DNA of 64,000 bases, taken from contig JAFWEP010000003.1 in NCBI GenBank assembly GCA_017512885.1, forward strand, positions 166,559 through 230,558, in the 5' to 3' direction. The notes below the pieces were generated by a model. The model ran no database searches. It saw nothing but the letters and a program-made list of their open reading frames with translations, and was not told the DNA's origin. This DNA is from Erysipelotrichaceae bacterium. Lineage in GTDB: Bacteria; Bacillota_I; Bacilli_A; Erysipelotrichales; Erysipelotrichaceae. The stretch's first letter is position 1; each line of letters begins with the position of its first letter. The position numbers and the translations under genes were made by a program. Shown here piece by piece: positions 33,274 to 41,865 of this stretch.

Positions 33274-34638
33274 ATGAAAAAGTTATTAAGTGTCTTGTTA
33301 GCAGTACTGATGGTACTCGGAATGGCTGCCTGCAGCGGATCCGGTTCATCCGCAGCACCCGCACCCGCTTCTTCCGATACTCCGGCTGAACCGACAGCAG
33401 CGGAAGGCAAGGTCCTGAACGTCTGGACCTGGAATACCGAATTCTGGGATTTCTTAGGCAAATACTATGCTGACGAAGTCGTCGATGAATACACCCTGAA
33501 GAAGGGCGATGTCACCATCAAGCGTACGACCTATCCGTCTGACGGCGGCGCTTACCAGGATGCTCTGGATGCTGCTCTGCTGAACCAGGCCAATGCCAAG
33601 GATGACGAAAAGGTCGACCTGTTCCTGGCAGAAGCAGACTACATCCTGAAGTACACGAACTCCGATGCTACGATGGATGTCAAGTCGATCGGCGTTACCG
33701 ACTTCTCCAATACCTATGCTTACACGGTCTCTGCTGCTTCTGATGCCAACGGCGTCGTAAAGGGCGTTTCCTTCCAGTGCTGCCCGGCTGCTGTCATCTA
33801 CCGTCGTTCCATCGCCAAGGATATCCTCGGTACCGATGATCCGGCTGCTGTCCAGGAAGCAATGAAGGACTGGGATGCCTTCGACAAGCTGGCTGCTGAT
33901 GCCAAGGCGAAGGGCTACTACATGATCCCGACCACCAACGCTACCTACCGTGTCTACTCCAACAACGCTACCTCTCCGTGGGTCGTTGACGGCAAGCTGA
34001 ACATCGATGCCAACATCGAAAGATGGATGGATCAGTCTGAAGAATACGTCAAGAACGGTTACACCGCTTACACTTCCAATATCTGGGGCGATGAAGCTAC
34101 TTCCGAAATGTTCGCATCCGGTAAGTCTCTGTGCTTCTTCGGACCGGCCTGGTACTTCAACTTCTCCATGACCAACGCACAGGATCCTGAAAAGGGATGC
34201 CCGGGTGACTGGGCGATCTGCCAGGGCCCGCAGGCCTGGTTCTGGGGCGGAACCTGGATGCTGGCTGCTACCGGTACGGATAACCCGACCATGGTCGCTG
34301 ACATCATGAACACCTTCATCAACAACGAGGAAGTCTGTGACGCTCTCGTTGCCAAGGAAGCTCAGTTCTCCAACAACCAGAAAGTCAACAACAAGTATGC
34401 TACTGACCCGAACTTCGGTTCCGAATTCCTCGGCGGTCAGAACCCGAACGAAGTCTTCGCAGAACTCGCCAAGAACATCAAGTTCGAGAACGTTACGCAG
34501 TATGACCAGCTCTGCAACGAAGGTCTGCAGACTTACTTCACGGAATTCCTGGATGGTCAGGTCGCTACCCGCGATGATGCCATCAACAACTTCAAGGACT
34601 ACATCCGCACAACTTATCCGAGCGTTACGGTTGAATAA
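33274..34638 (+). CDS. CUT1 sugar ABC transporter substrate-binding lipoprotein
   Basis: 454 aa. Lipoprotein signal MKKLLSVLLAVLMVLGMAAC, Cys at 20, Ser/Pro/Ala linker, then an SBP_bac_1 (MalE-like) fold: VLNVWTWNTEFWDFLGKYYADEVV, DLFLAEADYILKYTN, SEMFASGKSLCFFGPAWYFNF, WGGTWMLAATGTDNP. Many Trp and Tyr suit sugar stacking. AGGAGG ribosome site. Ligand is probably a beta-gluco-oligosaccharide given the adjacent GH94 genes (inference). A strong hairpin follows the gene, so it may be made in excess over the permeases. Confidence 0.93.
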   Translation: MKKLLSVLLAVLMVLGMAACSGSGSSAAPAPASSDTPAEPTAAEGKVLNVWTWNTEFWDFLGKYYADEVVDEYTLKKGDVTIKRTTYPSDGGAYQDALDAALLNQANAKDDEKVDLFLAEADYILKYTNSDATMDVKSIGVTDFSNTYAYTVSAASDANGVVKGVSFQCCPAAVIYRRSIAKDILGTDDPAAVQEAMKDWDAFDKLAADAKAKGYYMIPTTNATYRVYSNNATSPWVVDGKLNIDANIERWMDQSEEYVKNGYTAYTSNIWGDEATSEMFASGKSLCFFGPAWYFNFSMTNAQDPEKGCPGDWAICQGPQAWFWGGTWMLAATGTDNPTMVADIMNTFINNEEVCDALVAKEAQFSNNQKVNNKYATDPNFGSEFLGGQNPNEVFAELAKNIKFENVTQYDQLCNEGLQTYFTEFLDGQVATRDDAINNFKDYIRTTYPSVTVE

Positions 34639-34655
34639 TCAAAGCTCAGAATCTT

Positions 34656-34691
34656 AATACTGTGGCAGGTTCAACCTGCCACAGTATTTTT
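34656..34691 (+). terminator. Intra-operon hairpin with T-run
   Basis: TACTGTGGCAGG-ttcaa-CCTGCCACAGTA followed by TTTTTC lies between the binding protein and permease genes; a partial terminator that would raise the binding protein to permease ratio. Confidence 0.85.
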
Positions 34692-34726
34692 CATGAAAAG
34701 GAAATTAAGGAAAGGAGGAATACGCG

Positions 34727-35641
34727 TTGCCGAAGAAAAAGTCCATCTCCTATGCGAAATGGGGATACATCTTCATCGCACCGTTCTTTCTGGTATACAT
34801 CATCTTTACCCTGTATCCGCAGATCCTGACGGTCTACAACAGTTTCTTCGAATACTACCGGGACGGCCTGACCATCGTAGGGCCGAACTTCGTCGGACTC
34901 AAGAACTATCAGACCCTCTTCCAGGCCAATAATGCCGGCTATGTCCCGATCATCAAGTTCCTGGGCAATACCCTCTGGCTCTGGATCATCGGGGCAGTAC
35001 CGCAGTTTACGGTCGCTATGCTGCTGGCATTATTCTTTACCAGCACCAGATTGAACATCAAAGGTCAGCAGTTCTTCAAGACCGTTATCTATATGCCGAA
35101 CCTGATCATGGCCTCCGCTTTCTCCATGCTGTTCTTCGCCCTGTTCTCGCAGGTCGGACCGATCAACCAGTTATTGGTCGCCAACGGCTGGGCTTCACAG
35201 CCGATCAACTTCCTGGGCATGCGGGTAACAGTACAGACCCTGATCGGGATTATGAACTTCCTGATGTGGTTCGGCAATACGACGATCCTCTTAATGGCCG
35301 GTATCCAGTCGATCGATGAAGCCCTCTTCGAATCCGCCCGGCTGGACGGTTCCACTTCGACTCAGGTCTTCTTCCATATCACGATGCCGTTATTGATGCC
35401 GATCTTCATCTACGTCTTCATCACTTCGATGATCGGCGGCATCCAGATGTTCGATGTCCCGCAGGTCTTAACGAATGGTTACGGTATCCCGGACAACACT
35501 TCTACGACCTTGATCATGTACCTGAACAACTTCTTAGGCATTTCCAAGAACTACGGTATGGCCGGTGCGGTCTCCGTACTGCTGTTCGTGATCACCGCTG
35601 TATTGTCCTCGATCGTCTTCAAGACCATCAATAAGAAATAG
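34727..35641 (+). CDS. CUT1 sugar ABC transporter permease 1 (MalF type)
   Basis: 304 aa, six membrane helices (e.g. WGYIFIAPFFLVYIIFTLYPQILTVYNSFFEYY, LWLWIIGAVPQFTVAMLLALFF). EAA loop: EALFESARLDGSTSTQVFFHITMPLLMPIF. Start is TTG at 34727 with AAAGGAGGAA in front; no ATG fits. The gene forms the channel with the next permease. Confidence 0.94.
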   Translation: MPKKKSISYAKWGYIFIAPFFLVYIIFTLYPQILTVYNSFFEYYRDGLTIVGPNFVGLKNYQTLFQANNAGYVPIIKFLGNTLWLWIIGAVPQFTVAMLLALFFTSTRLNIKGQQFFKTVIYMPNLIMASAFSMLFFALFSQVGPINQLLVANGWASQPINFLGMRVTVQTLIGIMNFLMWFGNTTILLMAGIQSIDEALFESARLDGSTSTQVFFHITMPLLMPIFIYVFITSMIGGIQMFDVPQVLTNGYGIPDNTSTTLIMYLNNFLGISKNYGMAGAVSVLLFVITAVLSSIVFKTINKK

Positions 35642-35652
35642 AAAGGAGAACC

Positions 35653-36516
35653 ATGCAAAAGGATCTGAATAAGAGCGCCGAGATCAAACTCTGGATCTCC
35701 CGCATCGTCGTCTATGCCATCCTGATCTTCCTGGCATTCCTCTGTCTGTTCTTCTTCTATCTGATGATCATCAACTCTTCCCGTTCCAATGCACAGCTGA
35801 AGGAAGGCTTCACGGTCATCCCCGGCGGACATTTCCTGGACAACTTCTACAATGCCTGGCATGACGGAGACATCAATATCCCGGTCGGCATGAAGAACAG
35901 CTTCATCGTAGCTGCTGCTTCCGCTGTCCTGACCACTTACTTCTCAGCCATGACCGCCTATGGCGTCTATGTCTACAATTTCCGCTTAAAGCACTTCGTT
36001 CATATCTTTATCCTGGCGATCATGATGATCCCCTCTCAGGTCAGTGCGGTCGGCTTCATTCAGTTAGCCTTCCAGTACAACCTCACCAACAAGCTCTGGG
36101 TGCTCTTCGTTCCCAGCATCGCCGCTCCGGTCGTCTACTTCTACATGTACCAGTACCTGCAGGCAACACTGCCGCTGGAAATGGTCGAAGCGGCCCGGAT
36201 CGACGGTTCCAGTGAATTCCGCATCTTCAACCGTATCGTCCTGCCGATCATGAAACCGGCCATTGCGGTACAGATGATCTTCTCTTTCGTCGGTTCCTGG
36301 AACAACTACTTCATGCCGTCCTTATTGCTGAACGCAGCAGATAAGAAGACGGTCCCGATCATGATCGCACAGCTTCGTTCGGCAGACTATTCCAAGTTCG
36401 ATATGGGCAAGGTCTATATGCTGATGCTGATGGCGATCTTACCGGTCATGATCATCTATATCATCCTGTCGAAGTCCATCATCAAGGGCGTGACTTCCGG
36501 CAGCGTTAAAGGATAA
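35653..36516 (+). CDS. CUT1 sugar ABC transporter permease 2 (MalG type)
   Basis: 287 aa, six helices. Opening helix IVVYAILIFLAFLCLFFFYLMIINSSR; EAA loop VEAARIDGSSEFRIFNRIVLPIMKPAIAVQMIFSFVGSWNNYF, the MalG pattern. Eleven bases after permease 1 with GAAAGGAGAA ribosome site. Pairs with permease 1. Confidence 0.95.
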   Translation: MQKDLNKSAEIKLWISRIVVYAILIFLAFLCLFFFYLMIINSSRSNAQLKEGFTVIPGGHFLDNFYNAWHDGDINIPVGMKNSFIVAAASAVLTTYFSAMTAYGVYVYNFRLKHFVHIFILAIMMIPSQVSAVGFIQLAFQYNLTNKLWVLFVPSIAAPVVYFYMYQYLQATLPLEMVEAARIDGSSEFRIFNRIVLPIMKPAIAVQMIFSFVGSWNNYFMPSLLLNAADKKTVPIMIAQLRSADYSKFDMGKVYMLMLMAILPVMIIYIILSKSIIKGVTSGSVKG

Positions 36517-36527
36517 GGAGCATAACT

Positions 36528-37706
36528 ATGGCAGAAGTCGTATTAAAGAATATCAAGAAAGTCTATCCCATCCTGGACAAACCGAAGAAAGGACTCTTCA
36601 AGTCCAAGGAGGATACCAAGGAACACCGTAAACACAACCTGCAGATCACCGATGAAGGCGTCGTAGCCGTACAGGAATTCTCACTGGACATCAAGGACAA
36701 GGAATTCATCGTCCTGGTCGGACCTTCCGGCTGTGGGAAATCCACCACCTTACGTATGATCGCCGGTCTCGAAGAGATCTCCGGCGGAGAACTCTACATC
36801 GACGGCAATCTGGTCAACTCCGTCGAACCGAAAGACCGCGATATCGCCATGGTCTTCCAGTCCTATGCCCTGTATCCGCATATGACCGTCTATGACAATA
36901 TGGCCTATTCCCTGCGCATCCAGAAGCTCTCCAAGGAAGAGATCGACAGGAAAGTCAGAGAAGCTGCCGAGATCCTGGATATCACCCAGTATCTGGACAG
37001 AAAGCCGAAGGCCCTCTCCGGCGGCCAGCGTCAGCGTGTAGCGATCGGCCGGGCCATCGTCCGTGACCCGAAAGTCCTGCTGATGGACGAACCGCTCTCC
37101 AATCTGGATGCCAAACTGCGCAACCAGATGCGGGCCGAGATCATCAAACTGCGCAAGCGCATCAATACCACCTTCGTCTACGTCACGCACGACCAGACCG
37201 AAGCGATGACCCTGGGTGACAGGATCGTCGTCATGAAGGACGGCTACATCCAGCAGATCGGTTCCCCGCAGGAAGTCTTCGACCATCCGGCCAACCTCTT
37301 CGTTGCCGGCTTCATCGGCACTCCGCAGATGAACTTCTTCGATGCGAAGCTGCTGAAGAAAGCAGACGGCTACTACGTTAACGTGGAAGGCATGGAAGTG
37401 AAGCTCTCTGAAGAGAAACAGGAACGTTTGAAGGCTCATGACGTAAAGGAACAGGAAGTCACCTTAGGCATCCGTCCGGAACATATCACGCTTGCTGAAG
37501 AAGGCATCGAGGGAATGATCGACGTCTCCGAACTGATGGGTTCCTCCTGTCACCTGCACATGACCGTAGAAGGCAAGGACGTCATCGTCATCGTTCCGAC
37601 CGAAGGTGATGCCTCCGAGTATATGGGCAGAAAGGTGAAGCTCAGCTTCTCCGGCCGACATGCCCATATCTTCTCCAAGGAAGACGAAAAGAACCTGGAA
37701 TACTGA
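36528..37706 (+). CDS. Sugar ABC transporter ATPase (MsmK/UgpC type) with N-terminal insertion
   Basis: 392 aa. Walker A GPSGCGKST (~64-72), LSGGQRQRVA signature, Walker B VLLMDEPLSNLDA, D-loop and switch His (VTHDQTEAM), then the OB-fold regulatory domain (LGIRPEHI). Between strand 1 (NIKKVYP, residues 8-14) and the core (VVAVQEFSL) there is a basic insertion of about 35 residues, LDKPKKGLFKSKEDTKEHRK, not present in classical MsmK. It lies away from the catalytic site. Last gene of the transport operon; two terminators follow. Confidence 0.95.
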   Translation: MAEVVLKNIKKVYPILDKPKKGLFKSKEDTKEHRKHNLQITDEGVVAVQEFSLDIKDKEFIVLVGPSGCGKSTTLRMIAGLEEISGGELYIDGNLVNSVEPKDRDIAMVFQSYALYPHMTVYDNMAYSLRIQKLSKEEIDRKVREAAEILDITQYLDRKPKALSGGQRQRVAIGRAIVRDPKVLLMDEPLSNLDAKLRNQMRAEIIKLRKRINTTFVYVTHDQTEAMTLGDRIVVMKDGYIQQIGSPQEVFDHPANLFVAGFIGTPQMNFFDAKLLKKADGYYVNVEGMEVKLSEEKQERLKAHDVKEQEVTLGIRPEHITLAEEGIEGMIDVSELMGSSCHLHMTVEGKDVIVIVPTEGDASEYMGRKVKLSFSGRHAHIFSKEDEKNLEY

Positions 37707-37725
37707 TATTCATTCCTTTCTCCTC

Positions 37726-37750
37726 GGCTGCCGCAAGGCAGCCTTTCCTT
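37726..37750 (+). terminator. Terminator of the sugar ABC operon
   Basis: GGCTGCC-gcaa-GGCAGCC followed by TTTCCTTT. A second plus-strand hairpin, GACTG-caga-CAGTC then TCTTTTTTC, lies at 37788-37810. Confidence 0.85.
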
Positions 37751-37755
37751 TACGT

Positions 37756-37774
37756 AAAAAGACTGCCCGCAGTC
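37756..37774 (-). terminator. Terminator of hppA
   Basis: Minus strand GACTGC-gg-GCAGTC followed by TTTTT. Confidence 0.75.
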
Positions 37775-37827
37775 GTGTTCATTCACAGACTGCAGACAGT
37801 CTCTTTTTTCGTTTCTGTGCTCTTTCC

Positions 37828-39951
37828 TTAACGGAACAGGGTGATATGGGTGAATACCGTAGCCATCGAGTTGGCGACCGTACTCATCGTCTTGATGAAG
37901 ATATCGAGCGCTACACCGACGACATCCTTCCGGGTATCACCGACGGTGTCACCGGTAACGGCAGCCTTGTGGGCCGGAGAGCCCTTCTCACTGCCGGCGA
38001 CCGCACCGCGTTCAATGTATTTCTTGGCATTGTCGAAAGCACCGCCGGAGTTGCCCATGAAGATCGCCCGCGGGATCGCGGTGATCGTTGCACCGACCAG
38101 CATACCGCCGACGAAATCGACACCGAAGAGCAGACCACCGATGACCGGGATCAGCATCGCCAGGATGCTCGGCAGCAACATCTTCCTCAGTGCGGTATTC
38201 GCGGCCATACGGATCATACGGTTGTAGTCCGGTTTGACTTCCCCTTCCAGAACACCCGGAATGGAGAGCTGTCGGTCACCTTCATCCGCCATCAGTTTGG
38301 CCGCATCGACGGTGTTGTCCGTTAAGAGGGCACTGAAGTATTCGACTAAGGCACCGCCGATGATACCGCCGGCGATAACGACGTAGGAAGCGATATTCAG
38401 GATCGGTTCACTGCCGACCTTGGTGTAGTTGGAGACATAAGCAACGATCAGCGAGACCGTAGCGAAAGCAGCGGAACCGATCGCGAAGCCCTTGCCGATC
38501 GCAGCCGTGGTATTGCCTACCGCATCCAGCCGGTCGGTGATCAGACGCACGTTCTGATCGAGGTGGCAGGATTCGGCGATACCGCCGGCATTGTCGGCGA
38601 TCGGACCGAAGGCATCGATCGATACCGTCGCCGCAACGAACGACAGCATGCCCAGCGCCGAGAGGGCGATACCGTAAGTACCGCACAGTCTGCCGGAGAC
38701 GAAGAGCGAGATACCGATCAAGAGGATCGGCAATAAGCAACTGCGGGAGCCGATCGCATCACCCTTGGTGATGACGAAGGCTTCGCCTTCATGGGCGATC
38801 TTGGCCAGTTCCTGGGTCGGTTTGAAATCGGTACTGGTATAGTACTCGGTGATCGAACCGATGAAGATACCGCTGAGGACGCCGAAGACGACGGAGCACC
38901 AGGGCGAGATCCAGCCTAAGCGGAAAGTATCGTAGAGCGTCCTGCCGCTGAAGAGCCAGTAGCAGATAGCCAGGCCCAGCAGCAGGGTCAGCGCCGAAGC
39001 GATCCAGGTCATGACGTTCAGTTCGCGGCTCGGATTATCAGACATCTTCTTGCGCTTGGAAGCGAAGAAGAGACTCAGGAAACAGGCCAATAGTCCCACG
39101 CCCGCCAGCAGGATCGGGAACAGCATGGTGGCCTCATAGGTCGCTTCCGGGATCGTTTCGCCCCCGGCGATATAGATGGTCACTGCGATCATTAAAGACG
39201 CAGAGATGGTCGCTACGAAGCTCTCCAGAAGGTCGGAACAGTTGCCGGCGATATCGTTGACGTTGTCACCGATGAAGTCGGCGATGGTGTTCGGAACACG
39301 GGAGTCATCCTCCGGCAGGTCATGCCGGATCTTGCCCAGGATATCGGCCGAGATATCGGCTGCCTTGGTGTAGTTGCCGCCGGCCACACGGTTGAACATG
39401 GCCACGACGGAACAGCCCAGGGAGTAAGTCGTGATGCGGGTGATGAACGGATTGCAGGAAAGTGTGGCCAGTAAGCCGTGGCTCTGCGCATCCGGATCGA
39501 TCTTTCCGAAGATCAGCAGGATCGCCGTCAGTCCGAGGAGACCGAAAGCCTGTACGGCCAGACCGCTGATCGAACCGCCCAAGAGCGCTACCTTGACCGT
39601 TTCCCCGATCGACAGGGTGTTCCTGGCGACATTGGCGGTACGCACGTTGGCGTAGGTCGCGCTCTTCATGCCCAGGATACAGACGATCGAAGACATGACC
39701 GCTCCCAGCAGTAAGGTCAGACCGCTTGTCTTTTCTACGAAGAGGGAGAAGACCAGCGCCAGTACGACGACGACAGCTCCGATCGAACGGAACTCCGTGT
39801 TCATGAAGGTGTTGGCACCTTCCCGGATCAGTCCGGAAAGTTCCTTCATCTCTTCCGTGCCTTCTTCCATTCCCTTGATACGGTTGAAGCACAGGAAAAC
39901 ATAAAGGATCACAATTACTGCCAATGCCAAAACAGCTGCCCAGTATTGCAT
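37828..39951 (-). CDS. hppA: Membrane-bound cation-translocating pyrophosphatase
   Basis: 707 aa, ~16 membrane helices. Hydrolyses PPi and pumps Na+ and/or H+. Substrate-site segments: TKAADISADILGKI, LPEDDSRVPNTIADFIGDNVNDIAGNCSD and late GDTVGDTRKDVVGVALDIFIKTMS. GNTTAAIGKGFAIGSA carries Ala at the position that is Lys in K+-independent enzymes, so a K+-dependent, Na+-transporting type is likely. The usual DNVGDNVGD is DFIGDNVND here: the three Asp remain, but Asn and Gly positions changed. Ribosome site AAGGGG. Monocistronic and divergent from the glycosyltransferase gene. Confidence 0.95.
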   Translation of the reverse strand: MQYWAAVLALAVIVILYVFLCFNRIKGMEEGTEEMKELSGLIREGANTFMNTEFRSIGAVVVVLALVFSLFVEKTSGLTLLLGAVMSSIVCILGMKSATYANVRTANVARNTLSIGETVKVALLGGSISGLAVQAFGLLGLTAILLIFGKIDPDAQSHGLLATLSCNPFITRITTYSLGCSVVAMFNRVAGGNYTKAADISADILGKIRHDLPEDDSRVPNTIADFIGDNVNDIAGNCSDLLESFVATISASLMIAVTIYIAGGETIPEATYEATMLFPILLAGVGLLACFLSLFFASKRKKMSDNPSRELNVMTWIASALTLLLGLAICYWLFSGRTLYDTFRLGWISPWCSVVFGVLSGIFIGSITEYYTSTDFKPTQELAKIAHEGEAFVITKGDAIGSRSCLLPILLIGISLFVSGRLCGTYGIALSALGMLSFVAATVSIDAFGPIADNAGGIAESCHLDQNVRLITDRLDAVGNTTAAIGKGFAIGSAAFATVSLIVAYVSNYTKVGSEPILNIASYVVIAGGIIGGALVEYFSALLTDNTVDAAKLMADEGDRQLSIPGVLEGEVKPDYNRMIRMAANTALRKMLLPSILAMLIPVIGGLLFGVDFVGGMLVGATITAIPRAIFMGNSGGAFDNAKKYIERGAVAGSEKGSPAHKAAVTGDTVGDTRKDVVGVALDIFIKTMSTVANSMATVFTHITLFR

Positions 39952-40028
39952 AATGATGTACCCCTTTTCCCTTGAAATGCTTACCTATATTTTATCACTT
40001 TCTGTTTTATGGTTGTGAATTTCCGGAT

Positions 40029-40073
40029 AAGTAAGCGCTTACTTGAACAAAAACGTTTTCTTTGCGTTACAAT
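40029..40073 (+). promoter_or_regulatory. Glycosyltransferase promoter with 16-bp palindrome
   Basis: AAGTAAGCGCTTACTT (40029-40044) is a perfect palindrome ending in the -35 region TTGAAC (40043-40048); -10 TACAAT at 40068-40073 (spacer 19). AAAACGTTTT also lies in the spacer. A repressor site is likely; no candidate regulator gene is adjacent. Confidence 0.6.
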
Positions 40074-40097
40074 AAGGGTAATAAAGGGGAAAAGCTC

Positions 40098-41183
40098 ATG
40101 AATAATCAGAAACCGAAGATCATGCATGTCGTGGTAAATTTCAGCGGCGGTATTTTCACTTTCCTGCAGTATCTGACCAGAGGACTGGTCGATACGTATG
40201 ACATGACGGTCGTCTATGTCGCCAGCGGCAACACCCCCAGCAACGTCCGCAGCCGTTTCGACCGGAACGTGCAGCTGATCCGTCTGGCGACCTACGATCC
40301 TTCCCATAACCCGATCAATGACAGTACGACCCGCAATGAACTGCGTACGCTTTATGAACAGGAGAAACCGGACCTGATCCACCTGCACGGCTTCCATGCC
40401 GGAAGACTGGGGAGAAGGGCTTTTGAAGGCTTTGACGTTCCGGTGCTCTATACCCCGCACGGTTACCGTTATCTGGCCGAAGACCGCAACCGGCTGACCC
40501 GTTCCGTCTTCCGCTACAGCGAACAGTCTTTGGCCAACACGGCCAACTGTACGACCGTCGCCTGCTCGAAGGGCGAGTTTGCCGAGACGCTGGGTATGAC
40601 CGACAATGCGACCTACGTCAACAACGGCATCGATACCGCAGAGATCGACGAACTGGTCAAGGATATCCCGCAGGAAGAACACGAATTACGGGTCTTTACC
40701 TCCGGGCTGATCAATGACCAGAAGAATCCGGAACTCTTCAATGAGATCGCGAGAGCGATGCCGGAGACCCGTTTCATCTGGATCGGTGACGGGGAAACGA
40801 AGTGGAAACTGACGGCTCCCAATATCGAATTCACCGGCTGGCAGGAACATGACGAAGCCATTAAGAAGATGGCTGAATGCGATGTCTTCCTGCTGACTTC
40901 CCTCTGGGAAGGTCTGCCGATCGCTTTGCTGGAAGCGATGTATCTGAAGAAGCTCTGCGTCGTCTCCAATGTCGTCGGTTCCCGTGACGTCATCAACAAC
41001 GGTGAGAACGGCTATATCTGTGACTCGGCCGCCGCCTTCGTCAATGCGATCAACCACTACAAGGACGAAGAATCCGAAACGATCCGGGAACAGGCTCATC
41101 AGGACATCGTCGAACACTACAGTCTCGAGCAGATGCTGAAGAAATACGATAACCTCTACTCCAAAAAGATCTACGCCAAATAA
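40098..41183 (+). CDS. Group 1 (GT4-like) glycosyltransferase
   Basis: 361 aa, GT-B fold. N-terminal KIMHVVVNFSGGIFTFLQYLTRGL (acceptor domain with the glycine loop), LIHLHGFHAGRLGRRAF, YTPHGYRYLAEDRN, VNNGIDTAEID; C-terminal LRVFTSGLINDQKNPELFNEIARAMPETRFIWIGDG and SLWEGLPIALLEAMYLKKLCVVSNVVGSRDVINNGENGYI with the E-x7-E nucleotide-sugar motif. Probably makes surface polysaccharide or glycolipid. Frame opens at 40062 but ATG 40098 has AAAGGGG. Alone between its promoter and terminator. Confidence 0.9.
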   Translation: MNNQKPKIMHVVVNFSGGIFTFLQYLTRGLVDTYDMTVVYVASGNTPSNVRSRFDRNVQLIRLATYDPSHNPINDSTTRNELRTLYEQEKPDLIHLHGFHAGRLGRRAFEGFDVPVLYTPHGYRYLAEDRNRLTRSVFRYSEQSLANTANCTTVACSKGEFAETLGMTDNATYVNNGIDTAEIDELVKDIPQEEHELRVFTSGLINDQKNPELFNEIARAMPETRFIWIGDGETKWKLTAPNIEFTGWQEHDEAIKKMAECDVFLLTSLWEGLPIALLEAMYLKKLCVVSNVVGSRDVINNGENGYICDSAAAFVNAINHYKDEESETIREQAHQDIVEHYSLEQMLKKYDNLYSKKIYAK

Positions 41184-41190
41184 CATACAG

Positions 41191-41218
41191 GGCTGCCGGA
41201 AGGCAGCCTTTTCTTTTA
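41191..41218 (+). terminator. Rho-independent terminator
   Basis: GGCTGCC-ggaa-GGCAGCC followed by TTTTCTTTTA. Confidence 0.9.
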
Positions 41219-41243
41219 TCCGGAAAAGCGTAGAATAGGTATC

Positions 41244-41861
41244 ATGAATACCCGAAAGATCGTTAAACAGGCCCTCTGCGTCATCCTGGCGTCGTTTCTG
41301 ATGGCTGCCTGTATCCTCGCTTACCTGCATGCCGGACTGGGTTCCGACTCCCTCACCGTTTTTGAAGAAGGTCTCAGCAAGTTCTTCCATACTTCCGTCG
41401 GCAATGCCGCGATCATGTATAACGTTTCGGCGGTCATCCTCGCACTCCTGGTATCGCGGAAGGATGTCGGCTGGACCACGGTCCTCAATGCGCTCTGCGT
41501 CGGTCCCTTCGTCAATATCGTCGAACCTGTCCTGACTCCTTTCTACACATTGAGCACTTCCCTGCCCTTCCGCATCTTCCTGCTGGCGTTGGGTCTCGGA
41601 CTCTGCTGCCTGGGCTGTGCCTTCCTGATCTACGGCAAGGCCGGGATGAGCTCACTCGATGCGATCTCTACCGGAGTCAGTGAACGGATCCATCAAGAAT
41701 ACCGCTATGTGCGCATCTTCTTTGATGCCCTCTTCCTGCTGATCGGCTGGTTACTGGGAGGCGTCGTAGGAGTCGGTTCGATCGTTTCGATCCTTCTGAC
41801 CGGACCGTTCATTGCCGCTATTGCCAAGGTCCTGAACCGGGTCCTGCCGGCGATGGAGTAA
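41244..41861 (+). CDS. YczE/YitT-like integral membrane protein
   Basis: 205 aa, five to six helices. VILASFLMAACILAYLHAGLGSDSLTVFEEGLSKFF, GNAAIMYNVSAVILALLV, LCCLGCAFLIYGKAGMSSLDAISTGVSERI and IFFDALFLLIGWLLGGVVGVGSIVSILLTGPFIA match the YczE family, membrane proteins of unknown role. A TAGAAT -10 box (41231-41236) ends seven bases before ATG and there is only a weak AGG ribosome site, so the message may be nearly leaderless. Four bases before the VOC gene. Confidence 0.85.
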   Translation: MNTRKIVKQALCVILASFLMAACILAYLHAGLGSDSLTVFEEGLSKFFHTSVGNAAIMYNVSAVILALLVSRKDVGWTTVLNALCVGPFVNIVEPVLTPFYTLSTSLPFRIFLLALGLGLCCLGCAFLIYGKAGMSSLDAISTGVSERIHQEYRYVRIFFDALFLLIGWLLGGVVGVGSIVSILLTGPFIAAIAKVLNRVLPAME

Positions 41862-41865
41862 GACG

